A stretch of 39,852 bases of DNA from a virus. Numbering within the stretch: the first letter of the stretch is position 1; every line of letters starts with the position of its first letter. The stretch spans positions 6,661-46,512 of the IMG/VR virus record IMGVR_UViG_3300030061_001375; one strand, written 5' to 3'. A program made the translations under genes and the position numbers. The notes below the pieces were generated by a model. It was not told the DNA's origin. It did not search any database and saw nothing but the letters and a program-made list of their open reading frames with translations. This document shows, piece after piece, positions 1 to 8,819 of this stretch.

Positions 1-9
1 ATGAAGTAA
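1..9 (+). CDS. Possible 3' end of an upstream gene (Met-Lys-stop only)
   Basis: The window opens with an in-frame ATG AAG TAA followed within about ten bases by a strong terminator, so these bases probably are the last codons of a gene lying mostly outside the window. In tailed phages a terminator often follows the major capsid gene just upstream of the neck genes, which would fit here, but the protein itself cannot be seen. Another reading frame is also possible. Confidence 0.35.
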   Translation: MK

Positions 10-19
10 ACTATTTTAA

Positions 20-55
20 GGATCGAGGCTTCGGCCTCGACCCTTTCTTTTTATT
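20..55 (+). terminator. Rho-independent terminator with UUCG loop
   Basis: A ten-pair stem with one A/C mismatch (arms 20-29 and 34-43) closes on a TTCG tetraloop at 30-33 and is followed by a T-rich run (44-53). This is a textbook intrinsic terminator. It lies between the upstream gene and the gene at 77 and likely lowers expression downstream of a highly expressed gene such as the capsid gene (inference). Confidence 0.9.
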
Positions 56-76
56 AATTTTATTATATATTATATT

Positions 77-910
77 ATGGCAAAAAAACAAAAAACACAA
101 GAGGCAGAGGTGCCTGTTGTTGAAACACCAGTTGTTGAAACACAAAAACCAAAAAGAACTGGACCAACATACAAAAAATCAGATGATGGTTGGGAAATAA
201 AAGACAGAATATACAAACTAGTTGGTGATAAAAAACCTATATCAAGATCTATTAGATCTGCAAATATATATTGGTTTGATGAAACTGCAGGGTATGAAAG
301 AGAATTAAAATACTGTGTAAATCAAAAAACTTGTTTTGTTGATGAAATGAAAGGTGATCAAAGATTAGATCATATTATTTTTAGAAATGGTATGCTAATA
401 ATTGAAAAAGAAAAAGTTGTTTTACAAAAACTTCTTTCGTTATATCACCCAGATAGAGATCTTTTATTTTATGAAGAAAAACCAGTTGCAGTTGCAACAA
501 ACGAAATAGCTTGGTTAGAAATGGAAATAGAAGCTTTAAATGCTGCTAGAGATATTGACATTGATATGGCAGAAGCTATCATGAGAGTTGAAGTTGGTTC
601 TAAAGTATCAGAGATGAGTTCTAAGGAGCTTAAGCGTGATTTATTGTTATATGCTAAGAGAAACCCTGGTTTGTTCTTAGAGTTAGTAAATGATGAAAAT
701 GTTCAACTTAGAAACTTTGGTATTAAAGCAACAGAGCTTGGTATTATTAAATTAAGCTCAGATCAAAGAACCTTTACTTGGGCTTCTAATGATAGAAAAC
801 TATTAAACGTTCCTTTTGATGAACACCCATATTCTGCTTTAGCTGCTTGGTTTAAAACAGATGAAGGTATGGAGATATACTCCAATATAGAAAAACGATT
901 AAATTCGTAA
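77..910 (+). CDS. Conserved-type phage protein of unknown function (277 aa)
   Basis: I do not recognise a functional family. The N-terminus (residues 1-30) is low-complexity and charged, with two tandem PVVET units followed by a basic stretch; the rest looks soluble and alpha/beta, with no signal peptide or membrane segment. The middle (about 140-220) is rich in Glu, Ala and Leu and probably helical. It sits alone between two UUCG terminators, just before the neck and tail genes, so a virion-assembly or minor head role is plausible by position only. The start at 77 has an A/T-only leader and no Shine-Dalgarno. A scaffold or a regulator would be equally possible. Confidence 0.75.
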   Translation: MAKKQKTQEAEVPVVETPVVETQKPKRTGPTYKKSDDGWEIKDRIYKLVGDKKPISRSIRSANIYWFDETAGYERELKYCVNQKTCFVDEMKGDQRLDHIIFRNGMLIIEKEKVVLQKLLSLYHPDRDLLFYEEKPVAVATNEIAWLEMEIEALNAARDIDIDMAEAIMRVEVGSKVSEMSSKELKRDLLLYAKRNPGLFLELVNDENVQLRNFGIKATELGIIKLSSDQRTFTWASNDRKLLNVPFDEHPYSALAAWFKTDEGMEIYSNIEKRLNS

Positions 911-923
911 TCAACCTTAGTAG

Positions 924-955
924 AGTAACCACTCTTCGGGGTGGTTACTTTATTA
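924..955 (+). terminator. Rho-independent terminator with UUCG loop
   Basis: An eleven-pair stem (924-934 with 939-949, one G-T wobble) closes on TTCG at 935-938 and runs into TTATT-type sequence. It ends the single-gene unit at 77-910, about 20 bases before the start of the long late operon at 972. With the hairpin at 20-43 it isolates that gene between two hairpins with the same tetraloop. Confidence 0.9.
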
Positions 956-971
956 TAAATTAAAAAAAATT

Positions 972-1724
972 ATGGCAGTAAGCGTAAACACAGTATATCA
1001 AAAAGTATTAGCACTCGCTAACAAAGAGCAAAGAGGATATATTACTCCTCAAGAATTTAACTTATTTGCTGACCATGCTCAAAAAGAAATCTTCGAACAA
1101 TATTTTTATGATGTTAACCAGTTTAAAAGAATACCTGGTAACAACACTGATTACTCTGATATGATAAATAATTTAGAAGAGAAAATAAGTTTATTTGAAG
1201 TATATAATAAACAAGTGGATGTTAACAATACTTTTGGTGGTGTTGATTTAGGAACTGAAATACCTGATTTGTATAGATTAGGAATGGTTAGAGTTAGATA
1301 TAACATGCAAGACTCTAGAATTGCTGAAGAAATACAACTAAAAGATTTACCCTTATACGGTGATTCTGCTTTGACAAGGTGGTCTAAAAAACGTCCTGTA
1401 TATACTAGGTATAATACTGACGTTGATAGAATAGATAGATTAAGATTATATCCTGCACCATCTAACGATAACACTGTAGATAGAGTGCTTGTTAGTTATG
1501 TAAGAAAACCTTTGCCACCAAAATGGGGGTATGTAGTGGTAAATAACAAAGCACTTTATAATGGTAGCGCTGCTGATTTACAGGACTTTGAGCTCCACGC
1601 TTCAGAAGAATCTGAATTAGTTTATAGAATATTATTTATGGCTGGCGTTGCTATAGAAAAACCTCAAATATCACAGTTTGCTGCGCAATCGCAAAGCGCT
1701 GCTGTACAACAAGAAAAACAATAA
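972..1724 (+). CDS. Probable head-tail adaptor/connector protein (250 aa)
   Basis: The protein is soluble and mostly helical at the N-terminus, with the segment YITPQEFNLFADHAQKEIFE (about residues 24-43) typical of small neck proteins in marine phages, followed by a beta-rich part with several Arg-Tyr/Arg-Val strands. It ends in a Gln/Ala-rich tail. It is the first gene of the long late operon, four bases ahead of a second adaptor-like gene and upstream of a tail nozzle-like gene, the place where connector or tail-tubular-A proteins are encoded in T7-like phages. The role is inferred from position and general similarity to uncultured marine phage proteins; no catalytic motif is seen. Confidence 0.65.
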   Translation: MAVSVNTVYQKVLALANKEQRGYITPQEFNLFADHAQKEIFEQYFYDVNQFKRIPGNNTDYSDMINNLEEKISLFEVYNKQVDVNNTFGGVDLGTEIPDLYRLGMVRVRYNMQDSRIAEEIQLKDLPLYGDSALTRWSKKRPVYTRYNTDVDRIDRLRLYPAPSNDNTVDRVLVSYVRKPLPPKWGYVVVNNKALYNGSAADLQDFELHASEESELVYRILFMAGVAIEKPQISQFAAQSQSAAVQQEKQ

Positions 1725-1728
1725 ATAA

Positions 1729-3447
1729 ATGGGATTATTAGACAATACAACAAATCAAGCTTATTATGAAGGTAATAATTATGGTAATTATCAGTTTGTA
1801 TCTTTAGACGATATAATAAATCAGTTTCAAGTATCTTATGTTGGACAAGACAAAATAATACCTAGAATTAGAAGAGCTGACATTGCTTTTCACGCAATGA
1901 GAGCTTTACAAGAATTATCTTTTGATACTTTTAAATCTGTAAAATCTCAAGAAATAACTTTACCACCTAGTTTAAAAATGATACTGCCACAAGATTATGT
2001 TAATTACACGGGTGTATATTTCACTGATGAGTCTGGTATTAAACATCCGTTGTACGAAACAAAGCACACGTCAAATCCATTTACAATATTGCAAGAAGAA
2101 GACGGTAAATATTCTTTTGCAGATGATGCAGAGCTAATAGCAGATCCTAGTTTTGAAGATCCTTCTGGAGCATTACATCCTAATTGGTCTAGAACTCCTA
2201 TATCTGTTGCTTTAGGAGCTGATCCAACAGACACTGCTACTGGTGCTAATGGTTTTTCTTCTTTAGCCCGTATGTTTGGTGGTGGTTTTAAAATAAACCA
2301 AGATAGTGCTCAAAACCCTTCAGGTACAGCTACTAATTCTAACTCTTTACAATTTAGACATGCTGCAAATCCTGTAAATGGTGGTGGTGGTACTACAATT
2401 ATAGACGGTAGAGTTTTAGCTTGCTGGCAAGAAATAGACGTAAGAGGTATAAACTTTTTAGATTTAGGCGCAAATGTAAGCGTGTTTTTAAATGATGGTA
2501 CTGGCGCTACTTATAGTACTAATGTGCCTAATGGTAAAATAATTATAGGTTTACAAACAGTAGATAGATCTACACCACAGGCTTACGCTGATCAATTAAC
2601 AGGTATGGCAAATTCAAGAACAGTTGGCCCTAGTTTTGTTTCACAACCACAACATCCATTATATAATCCAAACTTTTTTAGTAGAAATATTAATAATCCT
2701 GATGTTGGTTTTATAGAGTTTGACGGTACAGCTGCTAGTACAGAAAAAGAAGCTACTATAGATGTTAGCGCTTATGAATATCTTTATTTTATGATTATAA
2801 GTAAAGTTCCTGTTACTACTGTAGAAAGAGATGCTACTAGTCAAGTTCTAGGTGTGCAACCACCAAGTACTGGAACAACACCTGTTTTTCCTATACAATT
2901 TACTTTTCAAAATCAAGTTAATTCTGTAACTCTTAAAAACATAGTACCACCAAGCACTTTATCTCACGCAAATCCTTTAACTAATGATTCTAACACTTGG
3001 TCTAATTACAAATCTCATACTCCTAACGAAAACGTTGTAATAGATTATGACTATGATGATCCAAGGTTTCACAACTTAAACAAGGGTCAAAGATATGGTT
3101 TAGAGCCTTCGCACGCCCAAGTAAATGGATCTTTTTATATAGACAATTTACAAGGTTATATAAACTTTAGCTCTAATATTAGTGGTAAAAATATTATATT
3201 AGACTATGTTAGTGATGGTTTAGGTACAGATGAAGAAATGCAAGTTCATAAATTTGCAGAAGAAGCAATGTATAAACACATGCTATGCGATATTATGTCT
3301 GGCAGGACTGGTGTTCCTGAATATGCTATAAGAAGATATAAACAAGAAAAAAGAGCCACAAGAAGAAATGCAAAATTAAGATTATCTAATATTAAATTAG
3401 AACAAATAATACAAACATTTAGAAATAAATCTAAGATAATAAAATAA
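1729..3447 (+). CDS. Probable neck/tail adaptor protein with an inserted beta-sandwich domain (572 aa)
   Basis: Residues about 25-130 (IIPRIRRADIAFHAMRALQE, then a strand-rich part with QDYVNYTGVYF) and residues about 420-572 (MQVHKFAEEAMYKHMLCDIM near 505, then a Lys/Arg-rich helix) look like the two halves of one adaptor fold common in marine phages. Between them, about residues 134-403, sits a Gly/Ser/Thr/Asn-rich segment starting DPSFEDPSG that reads as a carbohydrate-binding-type beta-sandwich. Start at 1729 follows the previous stop by four bases and the stop is one base before the next gene. Function as a neck ring or adaptor is inferred from order; the insertion may decorate the tail collar. 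Confidence 0.6.
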   Translation: MGLLDNTTNQAYYEGNNYGNYQFVSLDDIINQFQVSYVGQDKIIPRIRRADIAFHAMRALQELSFDTFKSVKSQEITLPPSLKMILPQDYVNYTGVYFTDESGIKHPLYETKHTSNPFTILQEEDGKYSFADDAELIADPSFEDPSGALHPNWSRTPISVALGADPTDTATGANGFSSLARMFGGGFKINQDSAQNPSGTATNSNSLQFRHAANPVNGGGGTTIIDGRVLACWQEIDVRGINFLDLGANVSVFLNDGTGATYSTNVPNGKIIIGLQTVDRSTPQAYADQLTGMANSRTVGPSFVSQPQHPLYNPNFFSRNINNPDVGFIEFDGTAASTEKEATIDVSAYEYLYFMIISKVPVTTVERDATSQVLGVQPPSTGTTPVFPIQFTFQNQVNSVTLKNIVPPSTLSHANPLTNDSNTWSNYKSHTPNENVVIDYDYDDPRFHNLNKGQRYGLEPSHAQVNGSFYIDNLQGYINFSSNISGKNIILDYVSDGLGTDEEMQVHKFAEEAMYKHMLCDIMSGRTGVPEYAIRRYKQEKRATRRNAKLRLSNIKLEQIIQTFRNKSKIIK

Positions 3448-3448
3448 T

Positions 3449-6400
3449 ATGCCGGAGATTAAACATAATTTTACCACCGGTAAAATGAACAAAGATCTTG
3501 ATGAAAGACTTGTTCAAAACGGTGAGTATAGACATGCTGTAAATATTCAAGTTTCTACTTCAGACGAGTCTAATGTTGGCTCTGTACAGAATATACTTGG
3601 TAATAAAAGAGTTGAATATTTAGAATATTTACCGGCTAATAATCAGTGTGTAGGTAGTATTACAGATGAAAAAAACGACAAAATATATTGGTTTGTAACT
3701 GGTAGCGCTGTTAGATTTATTGACGCAGAGTTGGTTAACGGTGATTATGAAGATACAACAACAACTACTTATACTCAGCCTGACTGGGATAACAACGGTG
3801 AAACAAATACTGTATTACAAGACGAGTGGACTCTTGTAGCTGATTTAGCAGGTGATCAATTAGGTCATGGTATGAGTATAGTTGGTGGTGTATTAAAAAG
3901 AGATAATACTAATAACGGTAGTAACTCTTCTGCTAGACAAAAAGTTAATGTTGTTAGCGGTGTTGAATATCGTGTTTCTTATAAAAGAAAGTGGTTAGCT
4001 GGTGGTGGTAGAACTAATATATTTATAGACACTGGTAATGGTAACATAACTCTAGCCGCTTCTAATGAAACTAGTGGACAAGTTGTTACTGTAACAGATA
4101 CTTTTACTGCTCTTTTTACAGGTGAAATGTTTTTTAGAATATTCTTTATAGGAGATATGGAAGGTGAAATTGATGATGTTGTTATATCAAGTTCACAACA
4201 AGCAAGTAGAATACTAGAGTATGATAAAGTCAATAATATAATAACCCCTGTCTTTATAGATATGGACAATAGTATTTTAAAGTTTAGTAATAATAAAATA
4301 ACAGGTATAAATATAGTAAATGATTTATTATTTTTTACAGACGGTACTAACGAACCAAAAAAAATAAATATACAAAGATCAATAGAAAATACTGTTGATG
4401 GTAATACTACAACCACAATAATAGATGATGCTGGCAATGCTGTAGCTGCTTTAGAAGAAAATATAACTGTTATTAGAAAATCACCTATTAACGCACCAAC
4501 AATACAATATAATTATTTTAGAGATCCTACAAAAGCAAATATAGGTTTTATAAATATAGCTAATATAGCTACTAATCCACATACTTTTATAAACTCTTCT
4601 AGAGGTAGAATACATGACTTTTCAACAATAAAAGTAGGTGACACTTTTGATACAATAATAGAAACTGATGAAAACTTTAGTAATGATTTTAATTTAAGTT
4701 GGCAAGCAGGTACTAATGTTATATTAAAAGCTTTTAATTTAGACAACTCTCCTCCTGCTCTTCCATTACAAAATTATGATTTAAAAGGTTATATAGTTGA
4801 TTGGCCAAATAACGAGTTTACAAACACTATAACACCATACTCTATAGAGCATACTAATGATCAAGGAAACTGGACCTCTACAGGTAACGCTAACGAATAT
4901 TATTATGACGGTGGTCTTGCTAATTATAAACTAGTGCATTATTTTTATTATAGTAGTGTTGGTAATCAAGTATTAGATTCTCATAAGTTTAAATTAAAAT
5001 TTGAATTAGATGCATACGATGATGGTTCTACTCAAGATTTAGAAGGTAGACTTAAAGTTAGGCTTTTTGATTCTACTGGTGACGATGGCTCTAGCCCAAA
5101 TTATTACGAAGTATTAGAATTAGATGAGATGACTACATCGGATGCGGGCGTTTATGAGTTTGAGATAACAGAACAGTCTTTTAACAACTATATTGGCCAA
5201 GACTATCCTAACGCTGTTTATTTTGAAGCAAAAGATTCTACTATTAATAGCACACCGTTTACTGGTGTTGTAAAAAATGTAGAGTTAACTAGAATAGATG
5301 TGCAAGTTGCTAAAACACGTATTAAAGTAACTTCCATAGCAGGAACACCACCTGCTGTACCAGCTGGAGAAATTACATTAGGTTATGCTATAGATTTATA
5401 CGAAGACGCTGAAAGTTTATTTGATTTAAAATTTGCTAGATTTGCTTATAGATATAGATATGATGATAATGAATATTCTTGCTTTTCTCCTTTTAGCCAT
5501 GCGGTATTTTCTCCTGGTAACTTTGTTTATCATCCAGTAGAAGGTTATAATATTGGTATGGAAAATACAGTTAAAGATGTAACATTAAAAAATCTTAACG
5601 ATGAAATGCCAGATGATGTTGTTGCTATAGATATTTTATATAAAGAAGATGATTCTACAGCAGTATATTTAGTTGATACAATAAAAACTTCAGATCAAGT
5701 TTTTGATTATAATATTATAAACGATACTGTAAAAGGTGTATTGCCTGAAAATCAATTATTAAGAGTTTATGACAACGTTCCAATTACAGCTAAAGCTCAA
5801 GAAGTTTTAGGAAATAGAATTGTTTATGGTAACTACCAGCAAAACTATGACTTAGAATATTATAATTCTCTTTCACAACAAAACCAAGATTTTAATATAT
5901 CTTTAAAAACTAAAATAAACAACGAAGAAAACAATAGTAATTCAGGTATACCATCAATAAAGTCTTCTAGAAAATATCAAGTAGGTGTAGTTTATAGCGA
6001 TGAATACGGTAGACAAACACCTGTATTAACAAATTCAGACGCTACAAACGAAGTGCAATTATTATCTGCTCCTGAAATAAACACTTTGCAAGTACAAATA
6101 AATTCAGATGGTCACCCTGTAAACGCTGATTATTTTAAATTTTACGTTAAAGACATTGGGGGTGAATATTTTAACTTAGCAATGGATCGTTGGTATGATG
6201 CTGAAGACGGAAACGTTTGGTTGTCGTTTGCTTCTAGTGACAGAAATAAAGTTGAAATAGATGATTATTTAGTGTTAAAAAAAGGTGTTGATAATAATAT
6301 TGTTGATTTAGCTACTAAAAACAAATATAAAATAATAGATATAAAAAATGAAGCTCCTGATTTTATAAAAGCAAATAAAATGCTTATAAGTCAAAAGTTT

Positions 6401-8818
6401 CATAATAACTCTGGCGCTAAATTATTTGATGCAGCAGAAGGTTGTGAAATACCAGCTTTAAATGGTAGTAGTTTTAGCGTTTTATTTTCTAGATATAATA
6501 GCAGCGGTTTATCTGAGCTAGAAACTTTATTTAATAATAGACCTGTAGGTGACGAATACTTTATACAGCTTTCTGATGCGCCATTATCTTCTAATAGATA
6601 TAAAGTTTTTAATATTGAAAAAACAACTGGTGGTACTGCTAAATTTATATTTACAGTAGAAGGTGTTTTTGGCGCTGATATGGCTCAATTTAATGACGAT
6701 CCATCAAACTCTGGTACACCTACTCAGGTTAATGACGGTGTTACTTTTAAAATATTTAAAGAAAGAATAGAAAATTCACCTAAATTTGAAGGTAGATTTT
6801 TTGTAAAAATATTTAGAGATGCGCATTACAATCAATTTATTTCTTCTAGTATAGATAACGAAGAAGTAGAATATACAACATCTTCTGCGACAGATAAAAC
6901 TTTATATTATTTTGAGTCTAAAAGTAATAATAATTTTAACGTGCCAGATCACCATGGCACTGGATCAATTGGTGAATTTTGGGGTTTAAACTCTAGTGAA
7001 GATTCTTGGAAAACTGGAGGTGTAGGCGGTACTTACGATACTGTAGGTGTTTTCCCGTTAGGCGAAAGTGCAACTAACCCACCTAATTATGCAAACGCAA
7101 CTTTATATAAATATTTACAATCATCTAAATCTATTGTCGAAAGTTTAGCTGACTTTGATTACGATCCAGCTGAAGTAGGAAGCACTGATCCTAATTATAG
7201 TAGAAAAAAATGGCAAACTACTTTAGGTTTAAGAGCTTGGTACAGAGGTATAAACACAGAGTTAGATCCAGACAAAGCTGCTAGTGATAGAGTGTTAAAA
7301 TTAGATTTAGAAAATGATAGAGATAACACAAAGTTTGAAGACGTGTGGTATTTTAATAGTATGAAAAACTCTATTAATTATCCTTATGGTACAGTACAAA
7401 GTTTTGGACTTATAGTTAGCCCTGCTTATCCTATAGCAAATTCTTCAGTCGCACATGCTAATTGGAAAGAAAGAGATGCTTATACTGGTTATAGCAGCAA
7501 CGATACTTCTACAATAAACATTGGTTTTGGAGGTATAGAGCCTGAAGAAGATACTGGTTGGGCTAGTTCAGGTTATTTCTATAGTGACTCTAGCTTTTTT
7601 GATTTAATAAACCACTCTACGTTTGCGCCAACTCAAGGTGCTTTTATAAAAAAGTTAGCAGCTGGTAGTCAGTTTAAATTTAAAGAAGATCCAACATCTA
7701 CTATATATACAATAACTGATGTTGTAATAAGTTATTTAATAAACTATGATAATTTATGTGAAAGCGCTAATTATAACGATAGCACAAGTTCTTATGACGC
7801 TCCTTTAGTTCAAAACGTGAATCAATTTTTAGGAAATAAAAATATTGTAAACAGCGTTAATAACGGTAACACGTTTTATGATAATGAATATGATAGCTCT
7901 GGAAATTTAAGTACAAGCGCAGGTAATACTGAAGTTCATTATAGAGCACCCTCTTTTTTAAATGCTTATAATTTTTCTGTAAATTATAAATTGTCTCTTA
8001 ACAAAGATATAGTTTGGAATCCTATTGGCACGCCAGGAAGTCCAATAGCAGGTGGTATAACTTTAACAGTGCCAGCATCTACAAACCCTGCTGGTACAAA
8101 AGATGCTACTAGTGGTTTAGCAAAAATAGTGCTTGATAGCATAAGCGGTACTACAGATACTGGAGATACAATGAGTGTGCAAGAAGGTATGGTGTTACAC
8201 GCTTATGAAGATGGTGGTAGTACTACTCGTACAATAACTACAAAAGCAATAGTTAGTGATATTACTTTTGACGACACTACAAATAAGTTTACTATTAAGT
8301 TTAGAGCTTATGACGGTGCTGAAGAAGATTTAGAATCAGGAACTGGTAACGGTAAAATTGGGGATATAACTACTTCAGATAATTTAGTTTTTAAACAATA
8401 TTATATGAACGGTATGTGTCCTAACTCTGCTAAAAATTTAAATTATTTTAGAAAAGGTGGTGAAGCATTACTTAAAACAGGTGTTGCGCCGCTTGGTTAT
8501 ACAATGCAGTTTGTTACTGTTGTTGATGAAGAGCAAAGTGAATTATCACAAAATCCAGCTGTTTGGGAAACAGAGTCTAAAAAAGACAAAAATTTAGATA
8601 TTTATTACGAAGCTAGTAATTATTACAAAATATCAGAAAATAAACTAAGCGATATAATACCAGTAGGATCTGTAATAGAACACGTAGAAAGTGATGGTAT
8701 ACCCGCTGGTGTTACTATTACAAGTATAACAGACGCAGGCGATATAACTTTATCAGAACTAGTTACAGTAGAACCTACTATTGCTCAACCAATTCATATA
8801 CAAAATAGATTTATTTAA
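3449..8818 (+). CDS. Very large tail nozzle/stabilisation-like virion protein (1789 aa)
   Basis: The N-terminus (HNFTTGKMNKDLDERLVQNG, then NIQVSTSDESNVGSVQNILG) has the layout seen at the start of tail-tubular-B/nozzle and tail-stabilisation proteins: a short glycine turn, an 'ER..xNG.Y..A.N' segment and a statement of a reference value. The remainder is almost entirely beta, rich in Asn, Asp, Ser and Thr. Two segments, about residues 91-252 and 447-620, look like jelly-roll/carbohydrate-binding-type insertions with alternating strands. At 1789 residues it is more than twice T7 gp12 (about 794). It is followed immediately by a second nozzle-like protein. No enzyme motif was found. Virion tail protein is well supported by context; the exact homology is not. 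Confidence 0.6.
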   Translation: MPEIKHNFTTGKMNKDLDERLVQNGEYRHAVNIQVSTSDESNVGSVQNILGNKRVEYLEYLPANNQCVGSITDEKNDKIYWFVTGSAVRFIDAELVNGDYEDTTTTTYTQPDWDNNGETNTVLQDEWTLVADLAGDQLGHGMSIVGGVLKRDNTNNGSNSSARQKVNVVSGVEYRVSYKRKWLAGGGRTNIFIDTGNGNITLAASNETSGQVVTVTDTFTALFTGEMFFRIFFIGDMEGEIDDVVISSSQQASRILEYDKVNNIITPVFIDMDNSILKFSNNKITGINIVNDLLFFTDGTNEPKKINIQRSIENTVDGNTTTTIIDDAGNAVAALEENITVIRKSPINAPTIQYNYFRDPTKANIGFINIANIATNPHTFINSSRGRIHDFSTIKVGDTFDTIIETDENFSNDFNLSWQAGTNVILKAFNLDNSPPALPLQNYDLKGYIVDWPNNEFTNTITPYSIEHTNDQGNWTSTGNANEYYYDGGLANYKLVHYFYYSSVGNQVLDSHKFKLKFELDAYDDGSTQDLEGRLKVRLFDSTGDDGSSPNYYEVLELDEMTTSDAGVYEFEITEQSFNNYIGQDYPNAVYFEAKDSTINSTPFTGVVKNVELTRIDVQVAKTRIKVTSIAGTPPAVPAGEITLGYAIDLYEDAESLFDLKFARFAYRYRYDDNEYSCFSPFSHAVFSPGNFVYHPVEGYNIGMENTVKDVTLKNLNDEMPDDVVAIDILYKEDDSTAVYLVDTIKTSDQVFDYNIINDTVKGVLPENQLLRVYDNVPITAKAQEVLGNRIVYGNYQQNYDLEYYNSLSQQNQDFNISLKTKINNEENNSNSGIPSIKSSRKYQVGVVYSDEYGRQTPVLTNSDATNEVQLLSAPEINTLQVQINSDGHPVNADYFKFYVKDIGGEYFNLAMDRWYDAEDGNVWLSFASSDRNKVEIDDYLVLKKGVDNNIVDLATKNKYKIIDIKNEAPDFIKANKMLISQKFHNNSGAKLFDAAEGCEIPALNGSSFSVLFSRYNSSGLSELETLFNNRPVGDEYFIQLSDAPLSSNRYKVFNIEKTTGGTAKFIFTVEGVFGADMAQFNDDPSNSGTPTQVNDGVTFKIFKERIENSPKFEGRFFVKIFRDAHYNQFISSSIDNEEVEYTTSSATDKTLYYFESKSNNNFNVPDHHGTGSIGEFWGLNSSEDSWKTGGVGGTYDTVGVFPLGESATNPPNYANATLYKYLQSSKSIVESLADFDYDPAEVGSTDPNYSRKKWQTTLGLRAWYRGINTELDPDKAASDRVLKLDLENDRDNTKFEDVWYFNSMKNSINYPYGTVQSFGLIVSPAYPIANSSVAHANWKERDAYTGYSSNDTSTINIGFGGIEPEEDTGWASSGYFYSDSSFFDLINHSTFAPTQGAFIKKLAAGSQFKFKEDPTSTIYTITDVVISYLINYDNLCESANYNDSTSSYDAPLVQNVNQFLGNKNIVNSVNNGNTFYDNEYDSSGNLSTSAGNTEVHYRAPSFLNAYNFSVNYKLSLNKDIVWNPIGTPGSPIAGGITLTVPASTNPAGTKDATSGLAKIVLDSISGTTDTGDTMSVQEGMVLHAYEDGGSTTRTITTKAIVSDITFDDTTNKFTIKFRAYDGAEEDLESGTGNGKIGDITTSDNLVFKQYYMNGMCPNSAKNLNYFRKGGEALLKTGVAPLGYTMQFVTVVDEEQSELSQNPAVWETESKKDKNLDIYYEASNYYKISENKLSDIIPVGSVIEHVESDGIPAGVTITSITDAGDITLSELVTVEPTIAQPIHIQNRFI

Positions 8819-8819
8819 T

